Origin: Persebacter sp965221835
GTDB taxonomy: Bacteria; Pseudomonadota; Gammaproteobacteria; Tethybacterales; Persebacteraceae
NCBI GenBank assembly: GCA_965221835.1
Contig: OZ244916.1
Location: forward strand, 1-64,000
Direction: 5' to 3'
Length of the DNA: 64,000 nucleotides
This document shows, piece after piece, positions 32,656 through 42,276 of this stretch. Under the pieces are notes generated by a model. The model was not told where the DNA came from, did no database searches, and was given only the letters and a program-made list of their open reading frames with translations. Numbering within the stretch: position 1 is the first letter of the stretch; each line of letters opens with the position of its first letter. The translations under genes and the position numbers were made by a program.

Positions 32656-33804
32656 CTATCGGCTACGCGACATTATAACAAATCCCGCCGCCAGCAGCAA
32701 AACGAGAATTGTCGTTACAGTGACCGTCCCGAAAAAATCCAGCAAAACGCCCGACAATACCGCGCCGCAAAACATTCCCAAAAACTCCATACTCATCACC
32801 GCCCCCAACGCCGCACCGCGTTTGTCCGGCGGAGCGGCGCGACTTGCACCGGCGGGAATCGTCGCTTCCAGCACGACAAATCCCGCGAAAAAAATGCATA
32901 ATCCGATGCCGATTTGCCACAATCCGCCGTCCGACAAAATCAATCCCGCCCCCGCCGCCGTCAATATAAACGCCGCCGCCGATGCGCGAATCTTTTTTTC
33001 GGCGAAAATCAGCGGCACCGATACCGCCAGCGAAATCGCAAACGCCGCTGCGTATATTTGCCAATGATTTTCCAGCGGCAATGCGGTTTGCAAAAGCGCG
33101 GGAGTCCGCAAAAAAACTGCCGCCAACGCATAATGTGCGATAAATGCCGCCGCCGCATATTCCGCAATTTGTCGGTCAAACAACATCGCCATTCCCCGCA
33201 CCGGAGTCGCCGTTTTATGGGCGATTTTCGGCGGAGACGGCAAACACGCAACTGCGGCGGCGGAAAAAATGCCGAGCCATCCCGACACCGAAAACACGGC
33301 GGCAAATCCGAACGCGCCCGCCAGCGGTGCGGCGACAAATAAAGAGGCGACAAACGACAAGGCGATTCCCGCCCCGTATACCAACATCGCCCGTGCCCGC
33401 CGTTCGGGGGCGGTAATGTCCGAAATCCACGCCGCCGAAACCGCCGCCACCGCACCGACTCCCTGCAACAATCTGCCGCCCGCCAACGCCCATATTGTTT
33501 CGGCGGCGGCGGCGACAAATCCGCCCGCCGCAAAAATCAGCAGCATAAAAATCATCACCGGTTTGCGCCCGAAAAAATCGGCAAGCATACCGGCGGGAAT
33601 TTGCATCATCGCCTGCGTTATGCCGTAGCCGCCGAGGGCGATTCCCGCCGCCCATCCCGCACCGCCGCCGGGCAACGAATCGGCAAACATCGCCGCAACC
33701 GGCAACGCAACAAATACGCCGAACATCCGGAACGACATCGCCCCCGCCAGCACACCGACGGCGGCAAATTCGCGGGAGGGCATTGTTAAACGAAAACCGC
33801 GCAT
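32656..33804 (-). CDS. Major facilitator superfamily transporter
   Basis: A 382-residue protein with 12 predicted membrane segments and the MFS loop motif MLADFFGRKPVM between helices 2 and 3; ITAPERRARAM and APPDKRGAALGAV mark the corresponding loops later. Resembles the YajR/drug-efflux type that commonly sits beside ssb. Substrate unknown. The start lies 3 nt after the stop of the methyltransferase-fusion gene, so it is probably cotranscribed. Confidence 0.87.
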   Translation of the reverse strand: MRGFRLTMPSREFAAVGVLAGAMSFRMFGVFVALPVAAMFADSLPGGGAGWAAGIALGGYGITQAMMQIPAGMLADFFGRKPVMIFMLLIFAAGGFVAAAAETIWALAGGRLLQGVGAVAAVSAAWISDITAPERRARAMLVYGAGIALSFVASLFVAAPLAGAFGFAAVFSVSGWLGIFSAAAVACLPSPPKIAHKTATPVRGMAMLFDRQIAEYAAAAFIAHYALAAVFLRTPALLQTALPLENHWQIYAAAFAISLAVSVPLIFAEKKIRASAAAFILTAAGAGLILSDGGLWQIGIGLCIFFAGFVVLEATIPAGASRAAPPDKRGAALGAVMSMEFLGMFCGAVLSGVLLDFFGTVTVTTILVLLLAAGFVIMSRSR

Positions 33805-33807
33805 GGA

Positions 33808-36693
33808 TTATTTTCCGGTGATAATCGGTTCCGCCGCCAGCGCGTTCCGCAATGCGGCGAAATCAAAATCGTCCAAATTCAGCGCGCGGGCGAACGCATC
33901 ATCCGCCGCTTTGCGCGCCGGACATTCCGCCATTTGCGGTATCGGCAAAAAATCCATCCCAGCAATTTTGTCAAACGCACGAGCAAGCGATTTGAGTTGC
34001 ACCGCCGTCAATGCGTCCAAATTTAAAACGGGCATTTCCCCTATCGCTTTTTGCGAAAGCATAACTTTTGCGCCGCCGCAACCGACCGAATACGCCGCCA
34101 TCATCATCACGGCGGGCGTAGAATTTAACCACAAAACCATCACTTTCGCGCGCGCATCCGAATCGTTATGCAAACGCACCGGCTGATAGTTCGCACCTTG
34201 CACCGGAACGGAAAGCAACGACGCCAAACGGCGCGAAGAATTAAATCCGAAACTCGTATTGATGACGATTCTGCCGCCCCACGAAAAATATTTTTTCGCC
34301 CATTTTTCGGATTTCGGCATCGGCAAAAAATAGCAGTTCGGATCTTCCGCAATGCGAAAAATGTCCTTTTGCCCGATTCCGGTTTTGCGTTTGTGGTGAC
34401 CGGGATAATAGCCGGCAAGCGATGTTTTGACGGGCGCGCCTTTTCTATTTTCGGAGAAAGCCAAATGCCGTTCCGTTTTCTCTTCTATTTCCGGCGAATC
34501 GGTGTAGCGATGCAGGCGATAACTTCCGAACTCCGCCATTTCCTCCATCGGGCGCGCGGGAATGGACGATTCGCCGTTGGAATACGGGGCGATTTTTCCG
34601 CCGCAAGCGAACGCGCGCACCGCCATCGTCAACCGTAAATTGAGGAACGCGATTCCGTCCCAAGTCATTTCGCGATAAGGCAGAAAAGCGTACTCGCCGA
34701 TTTCGCGTTTATCAATGCGCAACTTTCCCCATTCCGCGCCGTCTTTTTCGGCATCCAGAATCGCCCGCACCGTGGCGTGCGCCATATTTCCGTCCCGCGG
34801 ATTTTCGGACAACACGCAAAACAGCGCGCGATCTTTCGGCGTTTCGCCGTTTTTGCGTTTGCGCGCGACAAACATACATTCTTGCAAATTCGTACTGGAC
34901 GAAAAATTAAAACGCCCAGGTTCGCGGCTGACAATCAGATATTCCAAATCGCAGTTTTTTTCTATCCGCCGCCGCGCACCCGCCCATGCCGCACCGCGCC
35001 CGTTAGCGATAGTGGCGGTCATTACAAACGCCATCCGCCCGCCCGGTTTAATATATTTTTCGCCGAGTGCGACAAATCCCGGACCGAGTCCGGCGTTGGA
35101 AAATCCGTGTTTTTTCGCCAGCGCGTTCATTTTGGCGCGCACCCGATTCGCTTCGTCGGGTTGCAAAAAAGAATACGACGGCGCGCTTTTGCGTCCGACC
35201 ACGAACGGCGGATTCATTATGCACAAATCCAAAAGCGGCAGCGGTTCCGAAGATTCATCGCCGGTTTCCACATGCGCGATTCGTTTTTTTTCGTCATCCA
35301 CATCCGGATCGAAAAGTACGCGCTGCACGCGCCCCGATTCCAGAAGTTGAAAACTGCCGGTCAGAGCGGCGTCATAACTCTGTACGCCGACCGAGGCGCA
35401 ATAAATGTGCGATTTGCGAAAATCCGTTTCCGGCGACATCAGTCCCAAAGTTGTCGCCGTCAAATGCACAGCGGTCTCCAAAACATCGTAGCCCCAAACC
35501 GATTTTTCCAGAAGCGCGCGCTGTATTTCGTCGAGAATTTTCGGCGTACGAATCGGCACATTTTCCTCGTCCAAAATTTTTCGCATATAGGCGCGCATCG
35601 CGTTGTCGCGCGCTTGTCCGCAGGCGGCGGCGAGCAAAGTGCCGGAACCGCACGCCAAATCGGCGATGCGAAAATCGCCGACATCGTTTTTGTCCGCCCA
35701 TTTCGTTCCCCATTTTTGCGGCGACAACGCCAACCCTGACAGCAAAGTCGCCGCCGGAATTGTCGTGTAATACGCGCCCAGCGGTTTGGCAATTTCCGCC
35801 AAAATTTCGTGGTACATTACGCCCATCAAATCTACGCCGTCTCGCGCGACATCGCGTACTTCGCGCGCCGCCTCCATCATATCCGCCGTGCGGCGTTTTT
35901 CCGTTTGTCCTTCCGTCAGCACGGCGAGGGCGACGCGAAAAATCGCGGCGTAGTTGATATTTCCCAAAATAAACTTCCAATGATCGGCGAGTTCCGCAAA
36001 CCGCGCGCTTCCGGAAAAAAAATATTCCGGACTTTTTACCCGCCCGTCTTTGTCGGACAGTGCGGATTGAAACAAAAACGCGCCAACGAGAATCAAACCC
36101 GCCAGACGCACCGAATGTTCGAGGGCGATTTCCCGCTCCTTGCCGGCGACCGGCAAACTCGCCTGCAGCAAAACCGCCAAATCCTCGCAGTAGCGCGGTT
36201 TTTCGGACAGCATACTCCCGGAAAAACTCTCCAACTTTTGTTTGATGACGGCGACCGCCTCTTGAATTTCGTCGTACGGCATTCGTTCTATCGTGCGCGG
36301 ACGCCGCAACATCTGCGCCAAATCGTACGCCGAACCGGCGCGCCAGCGGCTTTCCCATCCGCCCGCGCCTTCTTCCGATTTCTTAAACGCGAATCCGATG
36401 CGTGCGCCGGTTTCTATTGCTGCGGCGAAATCGTTCTTGAAAATCGGCGGGTACGAAATCGCGCCGACAATGTCTGCTTCTTGCAGTCGCTTGTCCGCGT
36501 CCGCCGCCGCGCCTTTGCGGCTGTCGTATTCCGCTTCCAAAATAATTTGGAAACCGCCGACCGCAACATGCATATCGGGAATTTTCCGTCCGCGATGCCC
36601 GACGGTTTCTGCTTTCGCATCAATGCCGAGTCCGCGCAAAATTTGCGCCAGCAAAGTGTTGGCGTGTTCTTCGCGGTGTTTGTCGGTGTTCAT
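33808..36693 (-). CDS. Nuclease-like/N6-adenine DNA methyltransferase fusion (type IIG-like)
   Basis: A 961-residue protein. Residues 1-110 look like a PD-(D/E)XK-type domain: RKIPDMHVAVGGFQIILEAE, with Asp and Glu in the expected spacing though the last catalytic residue is Glu rather than Lys. A helical region follows, then an Eco57I-like methyltransferase with motif I IADLACGSGTLL (about 340-352) and motif IV LCIMNPPFVVG (about 490). The last 300 residues would include the target-recognition part. Single-chain restriction-modification enzymes of type IIG have this order. A TATAAT at 36700-36705 ends 6 nt before the ATG. No separate specificity gene is near. A modification-only or BREX/other-type methylase is an alternative. 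Confidence 0.78.
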   Translation of the reverse strand: MNTDKHREEHANTLLAQILRGLGIDAKAETVGHRGRKIPDMHVAVGGFQIILEAEYDSRKGAAADADKRLQEADIVGAISYPPIFKNDFAAAIETGARIGFAFKKSEEGAGGWESRWRAGSAYDLAQMLRRPRTIERMPYDEIQEAVAVIKQKLESFSGSMLSEKPRYCEDLAVLLQASLPVAGKEREIALEHSVRLAGLILVGAFLFQSALSDKDGRVKSPEYFFSGSARFAELADHWKFILGNINYAAIFRVALAVLTEGQTEKRRTADMMEAAREVRDVARDGVDLMGVMYHEILAEIAKPLGAYYTTIPAATLLSGLALSPQKWGTKWADKNDVGDFRIADLACGSGTLLAAACGQARDNAMRAYMRKILDEENVPIRTPKILDEIQRALLEKSVWGYDVLETAVHLTATTLGLMSPETDFRKSHIYCASVGVQSYDAALTGSFQLLESGRVQRVLFDPDVDDEKKRIAHVETGDESSEPLPLLDLCIMNPPFVVGRKSAPSYSFLQPDEANRVRAKMNALAKKHGFSNAGLGPGFVALGEKYIKPGGRMAFVMTATIANGRGAAWAGARRRIEKNCDLEYLIVSREPGRFNFSSSTNLQECMFVARKRKNGETPKDRALFCVLSENPRDGNMAHATVRAILDAEKDGAEWGKLRIDKREIGEYAFLPYREMTWDGIAFLNLRLTMAVRAFACGGKIAPYSNGESSIPARPMEEMAEFGSYRLHRYTDSPEIEEKTERHLAFSENRKGAPVKTSLAGYYPGHHKRKTGIGQKDIFRIAEDPNCYFLPMPKSEKWAKKYFSWGGRIVINTSFGFNSSRRLASLLSVPVQGANYQPVRLHNDSDARAKVMVLWLNSTPAVMMMAAYSVGCGGAKVMLSQKAIGEMPVLNLDALTAVQLKSLARAFDKIAGMDFLPIPQMAECPARKAADDAFARALNLDDFDFAALRNALAAEPIITGK

Positions 36694-36699
36694 TCGGCG

Positions 36700-36705
36700 A
36701 TTATA
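36700..36705 (-). promoter_or_regulatory. -10 box of a predicted leaderless transcript
   Basis: TATAAT, then CGCCGA, then the ATG of the methyltransferase-fusion gene. Confidence 0.7.
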
Positions 36706-36712
36706 CGCGCCT

Positions 36713-39466
36713 TTATTCGTCCGCCCCGCGCAGTTGATTTTGTAAATCGTGCGCGGTTTGCAATAGCGATTTTTCGCGGGCGCGTTTTTGGGCGACGATT
36801 TCGGCGGGGGCGCGCAAGACGAACGATTCGTTTGACAATGTTTTTTGCAGGTGCGCCAATTCGCTTTCCGCCTTTTGCAATTTGTGCGACAAACGCGCGC
36901 GCATTTCTTCGCGGTCGACGCGCAAATCCAGCGCGAAATAAAATCCCGCCGCCGCGCGTTGCGGCAATCCGTCCGGCAACGTATCGCGCATTTCAGTGGC
37001 GGAAAATCCGCACAACTTTTGCAGCGATGCGGAAAAAGGCGCAAACGCCGCCGCGTCTCCGCACACCAGCAAAACCGGTTTCGCCGAAGGCGGCAATGCC
37101 GCATCTTCGCGCAGGCGGCGGCAGGAATCGGTTGCCGCAAAAAATATTTCCATTTCGCGTTCGGCGTTTTCGTTAATTTGTTCGGTTTGCGCGTTCGGCC
37201 ACGGCGCATGCGATAACGAAGGCGCCGATTTGCCGGACAGCGGCGCGATTTTTTGCCACAACTCTTCGGTGATAAATGGCATCAGCGGATGCAAAAGTCG
37301 CAACGCCGTTTCTAAAACTTCAATTAAAGTACGTTGCGCACGCGCGCGAACAGGCGGCGATTCGCGCAACGCGATTTTGGCGAGTTCCAAATACCAGTCG
37401 CAATATTCGTGCCACAAAAAATGATGCAACGCCGCCGCCGCCAAATCAAAACGATAACCGTCAAACGCTTCGTTTGTTGCCGCCGCTGCGCGTTGCAGGC
37501 GGGCGGTAATCCACAAATCGGCGGTTTGCGGCGGCGCGATTTCGGCGTTCGCATCGTAATCGTTGCAAGAATGCAAAACAAAACGCGCGGCGTTCCAGAT
37601 TTTGTTGCAGAAGTTGCGATAGCCGCCGCAACGGGCGAGATCAAATTTAATATCGCGCCCGTGCGACGCCAAAGACGCGAAAGTAAATCGCAACGCGTCC
37701 ACTCCGAAAGCGGGAATACCGTCCGGAAATTGTTTGCTTGTTGCGGCGGCAACGGAGTCCGCATGCGATGGATTCATCAAACCGGAAACGCGTTTTTGTA
37801 CCAGCGAATCGGCGTCTATGCCGTCCACGAGATCCAGCGGATCCAGCACATTGCCGCGCGATTTGCTCATTTTTTGTCCGGCGGAATCGCGCACCAGCCC
37901 GGTAATGTACACATCGCGAAACGGTACTTTGCCGGTGAAATGTTCGCTCATCATCGTCATCCGCGCGACCCAGAAAAAAATAATGTCAAAACCGGTAATT
38001 AATACCGCCCCCGGAAAATAATGGCGATAATAATCGTTTTCCGATTCCGGCCAATCCAAAGTAGAAAACGGCCACAACGCGGACGAAAACCAAGTATCCA
38101 GCACATCCGGATCCCGCCGCAACTTTTTTCCTTCGGCGCGGCGCATCGCTTCTTCTTCGTTGCGCGCGACAATCACGCCGCCGTCTTCGTCGTACCACGC
38201 GGGAATTTGATGTCCCCATTGCAACTGCCGCGACAAGCACCAATCTTGAATGTCGCACAGCCAGCGGTCGTAAGTTTTGCGCCATCGCGCGGGAATAAAA
38301 CGCGGTGCATCGTGCGCCGAACTTTCGGCGGCGCGTTTTGCAAGTCCGTCCATTTTCATAAACCACTGGTCGGTAAGCATCGGTTCCACGACCGCCCCGG
38401 AACGGTCGCCGCGCGGGAGTTTGTAGCGGTGCGGCGTTTTTTTAATCAGCAACTTCGCCGCCGCCAAATCTTGCACAATTTTTTCGCGCGCGACAAAACG
38501 ATCCATTCCGCGATAGGCGCGCGGCGCGTTTTCGTTGAGTTTTGCGTCCGCCGTCAGCAAAACGATAAGCGGAATATCTTTGTCCGGATGACGTTTGTAT
38601 ACTTCGTAATCGTTAAAATCGTGCGCCGCGGTAATTTTGACGCAACCGGAACCGAATTCGGGGTCCACATGCGAATCGGCAATAACTTCTATCGCCCGCC
38701 GCGGTTCGGTCAGCGGCACCCACACTTTTTTGCCGACAAGTTTTTGATAGCGCGCGTCTTCGGGATGCACGGCGATTGCGCCGTCGACGAGAATTGTTTC
38801 CGGGCGAGTCGTGCCGATAACGATTCCTTCGTCTTCGTTTTCTACGAACGGATAGCGCACATAATGCATCGCGCCGTCTTCTTCTTCGCTCGCTACTTCC
38901 AAATCGGAAACCGCGGTAAGAATGACCGGATCCCAGTTGACCATCCGTTTGCCGCGATAAATTAATCCTTCTTCGTACAATCGCACGAACGCTTCCGCGA
39001 CCGTTTTGGACAATCCTTCGTCCATCGTAAACCGTTCGCGCGACCAATCGCATGACGCGCCGAGGCGGCGCATTTGCGCGGTAATTGTGTCGCCGGAACG
39101 CGCTTTCCATTCCCATGCATGACGCAAAAATTCTTCGCGCGAAAGTTTTGCGGCATCAATGCCGCGCGCTGCCAATTCGCGCGTGACGACAATTTGCGTA
39201 GCGATTCCGGCATGATCGGTACCGGCTTGCCACAACACATTTTTGCCGCGCATTCGTTCGCGGCGAATCAGCGCATCCATCAGCGCGTGTTGAAATGCGT
39301 GTCCCATGTGCAACGCGCCGGTGACATTCGGCGGCGGCAGCATAATGCAATAGTTTTCGCGTCCTTCGTGCGGTGCGGAAGAAAACATTTCGCCGTCTTT
39401 CCAAACGGCGCGCCATTTTTCTTCCACCGCGGCGGAATCGAAATGTTTGGGCGTTTCGGCGGACAT
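36713..39466 (-). CDS. valS: Valyl-tRNA synthetase
   Basis: A 917-residue class I synthetase. HIGH motif in PPPNVTGALHMGHAF (about 44-58), editing-domain motif GTTRPETILVDGAIAVHP, KMSKS in GQKMSKSRGNVLDP (about 528-541) and a C-terminal coiled coil (KAESELAHLQKTLSNESFV). It charges tRNA-Val and hydrolyses Thr-tRNA-Val. GGAGG lies 8 nt before the ATG. Two bases separate it from the ptsN stop. Confidence 0.97.
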   Translation of the reverse strand: MSAETPKHFDSAAVEEKWRAVWKDGEMFSSAPHEGRENYCIMLPPPNVTGALHMGHAFQHALMDALIRRERMRGKNVLWQAGTDHAGIATQIVVTRELAARGIDAAKLSREEFLRHAWEWKARSGDTITAQMRRLGASCDWSRERFTMDEGLSKTVAEAFVRLYEEGLIYRGKRMVNWDPVILTAVSDLEVASEEEDGAMHYVRYPFVENEDEGIVIGTTRPETILVDGAIAVHPEDARYQKLVGKKVWVPLTEPRRAIEVIADSHVDPEFGSGCVKITAAHDFNDYEVYKRHPDKDIPLIVLLTADAKLNENAPRAYRGMDRFVAREKIVQDLAAAKLLIKKTPHRYKLPRGDRSGAVVEPMLTDQWFMKMDGLAKRAAESSAHDAPRFIPARWRKTYDRWLCDIQDWCLSRQLQWGHQIPAWYDEDGGVIVARNEEEAMRRAEGKKLRRDPDVLDTWFSSALWPFSTLDWPESENDYYRHYFPGAVLITGFDIIFFWVARMTMMSEHFTGKVPFRDVYITGLVRDSAGQKMSKSRGNVLDPLDLVDGIDADSLVQKRVSGLMNPSHADSVAAATSKQFPDGIPAFGVDALRFTFASLASHGRDIKFDLARCGGYRNFCNKIWNAARFVLHSCNDYDANAEIAPPQTADLWITARLQRAAAATNEAFDGYRFDLAAAALHHFLWHEYCDWYLELAKIALRESPPVRARAQRTLIEVLETALRLLHPLMPFITEELWQKIAPLSGKSAPSLSHAPWPNAQTEQINENAEREMEIFFAATDSCRRLREDAALPPSAKPVLLVCGDAAAFAPFSASLQKLCGFSATEMRDTLPDGLPQRAAAGFYFALDLRVDREEMRARLSHKLQKAESELAHLQKTLSNESFVLRAPAEIVAQKRAREKSLLQTAHDLQNQLRGADE

Positions 39467-39468
39467 TG

Positions 39469-39954
39469 TCAGTCCTCCAAATCGTCTGTTCGCGCCGCCT
39501 CCCATTGCGCCAGCAAAGTTCGCGCCGAATCGCCGTCGGGGCAGCGATGCAGATTGTCTGTCAACGCGGTATCCGACAGCATTGCCGCGAAAGTGCCGAG
39601 AATTTCCAGATGCGTTTCTTCGCCGCCCGCCGGTGCGATGAGAAAAAACAAAGTCCGCACTGCGCCGCCATTGCCGTCGCCGATTCCGTATTGAATCGGA
39701 TTTTTTAGCAACGCCAACGCGCACAACGGACGGGCGGCGCCTTCTAAACGACCGTGCGGAATCGCGCCGTCCTCGCCGATGAAAGTGGAACCGAGTCGCT
39801 CCCGTTCAATCAACGCCGAAAAAAACTTGTCGCGCGCAACACCGCTCGCGTTTTCAAATGCGATACTCGCCTGTTCAAAAACGCGCTTTTTGCTGCGCCA
39901 ATCGGCGGCGACAAAAATATGCGCCGCCGGTAAAATGTCCGCGACCGAAGTCAT
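39469..39954 (-). CDS. ptsN: Nitrogen-PTS EIIA (PtsN)
   Basis: A 161-residue EIIA-Ntr-type domain. The phosphorylated His is His67 in EDGAIPHGRL, and LKNPIQYG and LFFLIAPAGGEETHL are the usual flanking motifs. PtsN relays PTS phosphate to potassium, phosphate and nitrogen control. It follows hpf, as in the lpt-rpoN-hpf-ptsN cluster, though rpoN itself is missing. Confidence 0.9.
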   Translation of the reverse strand: MTSVADILPAAHIFVAADWRSKKRVFEQASIAFENASGVARDKFFSALIERERLGSTFIGEDGAIPHGRLEGAARPLCALALLKNPIQYGIGDGNGGAVRTLFFLIAPAGGEETHLEILGTFAAMLSDTALTDNLHRCPDGDSARTLLAQWEAARTDDLED

Positions 39955-39958
39955 GCGT

Positions 39959-40258
39959 TCAATGCCCGCGGCGCGGATTTTTCCGCTCCTTGGCGTCTTG
40001 CAATTGCCGTTCCATTTTTTCCGCCGCGCTGTCTATCGCCGTATACATATCGCCTTCGTCGCCGCGCGAAACGAATTCTTCGCCGTCCAGCCGCGTCATC
40101 ATATCGCACATGTGCCGTTTGTGTTCCACATTCAGAACCACATGCATGTGTTGCAATGCCGGGCGGCGGCGTCCGTCAATGCGCGTCAGGCGTTTTTCTA
40201 CATGCGCGCGCAACGCATCGGTAATGTCCAAATGGTGTCCCGTAATTTCAATTTGCAT
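39959..40258 (-). CDS. hpf: Ribosome hibernation promoting factor
   Basis: A 99-residue short-form HPF: MQIEITGHHLDITDALRAHV and DMYTAIDSAAEKMERQLQ are the defining segments. It binds the 30S decoding region and promotes 100S dimers in stationary phase. An AAAGGAG site precedes the start; a 111-bp gap without a gene separates it from lptB. Confidence 0.95.
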   Translation of the reverse strand: MQIEITGHHLDITDALRAHVEKRLTRIDGRRRPALQHMHVVLNVEHKRHMCDMMTRLDGEEFVSRGDEGDMYTAIDSAAEKMERQLQDAKERKNPRRGH

Positions 40259-40369
40259 TGCAGTCGCTCCTTTTGTGAGTTGTCAATTAATAATTTCCGC
40301 CATCGGAAAGGGCATGCGAATTGTACTCTATTCGCGCCGTTCGCAAAAAATCGCGCGCACCGCCGCCCG

Positions 40370-41092
40370 CTATATCCGAAAATCGCTCCCCAGATAAGAT
40401 TTTCGCGCCTTGTCATCCAACGCCAATTGCGCCGGTGTACCGGCGGTCAGCACGCCGCCTTCTTCCAGAATATAGGCGCGGTCGCACAACTCCAGCATTT
40501 CGCGCACATTGTGGTCGGTGACGATAATGCCGATATTTTGCGCGCTCAATTCGCGGATGATACTTTTCAATTCTTTAACCGCAATCGGTGCGATGGCGGC
40601 GAACGGTTCGTCCATCAGTACGAAAGAAGGCGATGCGCCCAACAATCGCGCAATTTCCACGCGCCGCCGTTCGCCGCCCGACAAAGTCGCCGATTCCGCT
40701 TCCGCCAAATGCAAAACGCCCATCATTTCCAAAAGTTCGGCGGCGCGTTTGTATGCTGCCCGCCCGCGAACGCCGCAAATTTCCAACACCGCCGCCACAT
40801 TTTCAATCGCGCTCAATCCCTGAAAAATGGAACTGTCTTGCGGCAAATACGACAATCCAAGCCGCGCCCGGCGATGCATCGGCAACCGGGTAATGTCTTC
40901 GCCGTTCATAATAATTTGCCCGCCGTCCAGTTTGACGAGTCCGGCGATAATGTAAAAACAAGTCGTTTTCCCCGCGCCGTTCGCGCCGAGTAAACCGACA
41001 ATTTCGCCGCGTTCTACATCAACGGAAACATCGCGCAGGACTTCCCGCCCGCCGTAGCGTTTGACGAGATGCGCCGCCCGCAAACTATTCAT
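40370..41092 (-). CDS. lptB: LPS export ABC ATPase LptB
   Basis: A 240-residue ABC ATPase: Walker A LLGANGAGKTTCFYI, Q-loop YLPQDSSIF, signature LSGGERRRVEIARLL and Walker B FVLMDEPFAAIAP, the last being a LptB hallmark. It powers LPS extraction by LptF/G. Start at 41092 overlaps the lptA stop by 8 nt. Confidence 0.96.
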   Translation of the reverse strand: MNSLRAAHLVKRYGGREVLRDVSVDVERGEIVGLLGANGAGKTTCFYIIAGLVKLDGGQIIMNGEDITRLPMHRRARLGLSYLPQDSSIFQGLSAIENVAAVLEICGVRGRAAYKRAAELLEMMGVLHLAEAESATLSGGERRRVEIARLLGASPSFVLMDEPFAAIAPIAVKELKSIIRELSAQNIGIIVTDHNVREMLELCDRAYILEEGGVLTAGTPAQLALDDKARKSYLGSDFRI

Positions 41093-41777
41093 CCGCCCCG
41101 AACACGCCCCGCACCCGCGAATCGCTGCCGCCCGTTGCATTAATCGCGCCGGTTTTAATATTAAATTCTATCAACTCGCCGCGAATGTCGTCTTCTCCGC
41201 GCGACAAAGATGCATCTCCGCGCAACCGCACATCGCCCGCACCGTGCGCATATTCCACTTCGTTCGCCCGCATTCGCACCGGTTCGGCATCGCCTTCCAA
41301 AAACCAGAATCCGGAAACGGGCATTCCCCGCAAACGCGCCTCACCCGCGCTTTTTTTCCATTCCGCCCGTTCGGCGACAAGTCGCCCGCGCCCGCACGAT
41401 TCGCCGGCGCACAAAGTCAAACCGCCCCCGATTGTCAATGTATCGTCGCCGCCGTCTTGCAAAACAATTTCGGCGGCGCGCAAAACCAGCGATTCGGCGG
41501 CGCAATCGGCGCATTCCGCCCGCACCGAAGGACCGGATGCATGATAGCGATTGCCGTCCGGCGATATGTCGACAATTAGACGGTCGGCATATACCGTCGC
41601 GCCGCCGCTTTGCAAAACGACATTGCCGGTAAATTCGGCGCGACTGCCGTCCGCGCTGTATTGCGCGTTGTCGCCGCCTACTTCTATCTGTTGCGCCGCC
41701 GCCGAAGACGCGCCCGCAAATGCGGCGGCAGCGGCGAAAAAGACGGCGCGCCTAACGCCAATAAACGCTTTTAACAT
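41085..41777 (-). CDS. lptA: Periplasmic LPS bridge protein LptA
   Basis: A 230-residue protein with signal peptide (MLKAFIGVRRAVFFAAA, AAA cleavage) and the OstA-type beta-jellyroll: EVGGDNAQYSADGSRAEFTG and ATVYADRLIVDIS. It builds the periplasmic bridge from LptC to LptD. It begins 26 nt inside lptC and overlaps lptB, all one operon. Confidence 0.9.
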   Translation of the reverse strand: MLKAFIGVRRAVFFAAAAAFAGASSAAAQQIEVGGDNAQYSADGSRAEFTGNVVLQSGGATVYADRLIVDISPDGNRYHASGPSVRAECADCAAESLVLRAAEIVLQDGGDDTLTIGGGLTLCAGESCGRGRLVAERAEWKKSAGEARLRGMPVSGFWFLEGDAEPVRMRANEVEYAHGAGDVRLRGDASLSRGEDDIRGELIEFNIKTGAINATGGSDSRVRGVFGADE

Positions 41778-42276
41778 TGCCTTCCAATCTCCACCCGTCT
41801 TTCGCACTCCATGCAAACCGGTCGCCGCGCAACTCGCCGCCGTCTCCTGCAATTCGCGGCGAAATCCCCGACAAACCGCCGTCCGCAGTATCGTAAAAAA
41901 CGCTTTCGGCGCGCAAAGTCAACAATCGCCCGCCGTTTGTTATTTCGCCGCGCACGGCATTAATTTTAAATTGTCGCGCCGCACCTTCGCCGCGTTTTGC
42001 CTCGCCGCTTTCGCCGTGCAACACAACTCGCCCGCCCGCCGCGGTTTGTTGCGACAATTGCAAAGAAAATAATCGCGCCGTGCCATCGTCGTATTCAATC
42101 CGTCCGGCGGAAAGTTTCAATTCTCCGGCAGGCGATGCGCCGGTATAACGCGCATCGTGCAGCAAAATCGTATAATCGGGCGGCGGCGCGATTTCTTCGC
42201 TGGGCGAGAGTCCAAAAGACGCCACCGCCAACACAAACAACGGCGCATAAACCGGAAAAAGCGCGCTGCGAAACAT
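41752..42276 (-). CDS. lptC: LPS export protein LptC
   Basis: A 174-residue protein with one N-terminal membrane helix (FPVYAPLFVLAVASFGL) and the LptC-type periplasmic region (PDYTILLHDARYTGASPAGE, ITNGGRLLTLRAESV). It docks LptA to the inner-membrane LptBFG complex. Its ATG shares one base with the kdsC stop (TAATG). Confidence 0.88.
   Translation of the reverse strand: MFRSALFPVYAPLFVLAVASFGLSPSEEIAPPPDYTILLHDARYTGASPAGELKLSAGRIEYDDGTARLFSLQLSQQTAAGGRVVLHGESGEAKRGEGAARQFKINAVRGEITNGGRLLTLRAESVFYDTADGGLSGISPRIAGDGGELRGDRFAWSAKDGWRLEGNVKSVYWR

Noticed and set aside
35809..37176. Plus-strand reading of 455 residues
   Set aside because: Antisense to the methyltransferase fusion and valS; composition and lack of motifs mark it as a shadow.
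33808..37209. 1133-residue reading including an Arg/Cys-rich N-terminus
   Set aside because: Residues before the ATG at 36693 are antisense-type shadow of valS with extreme Arg and Cys content; the real gene starts at 36693.
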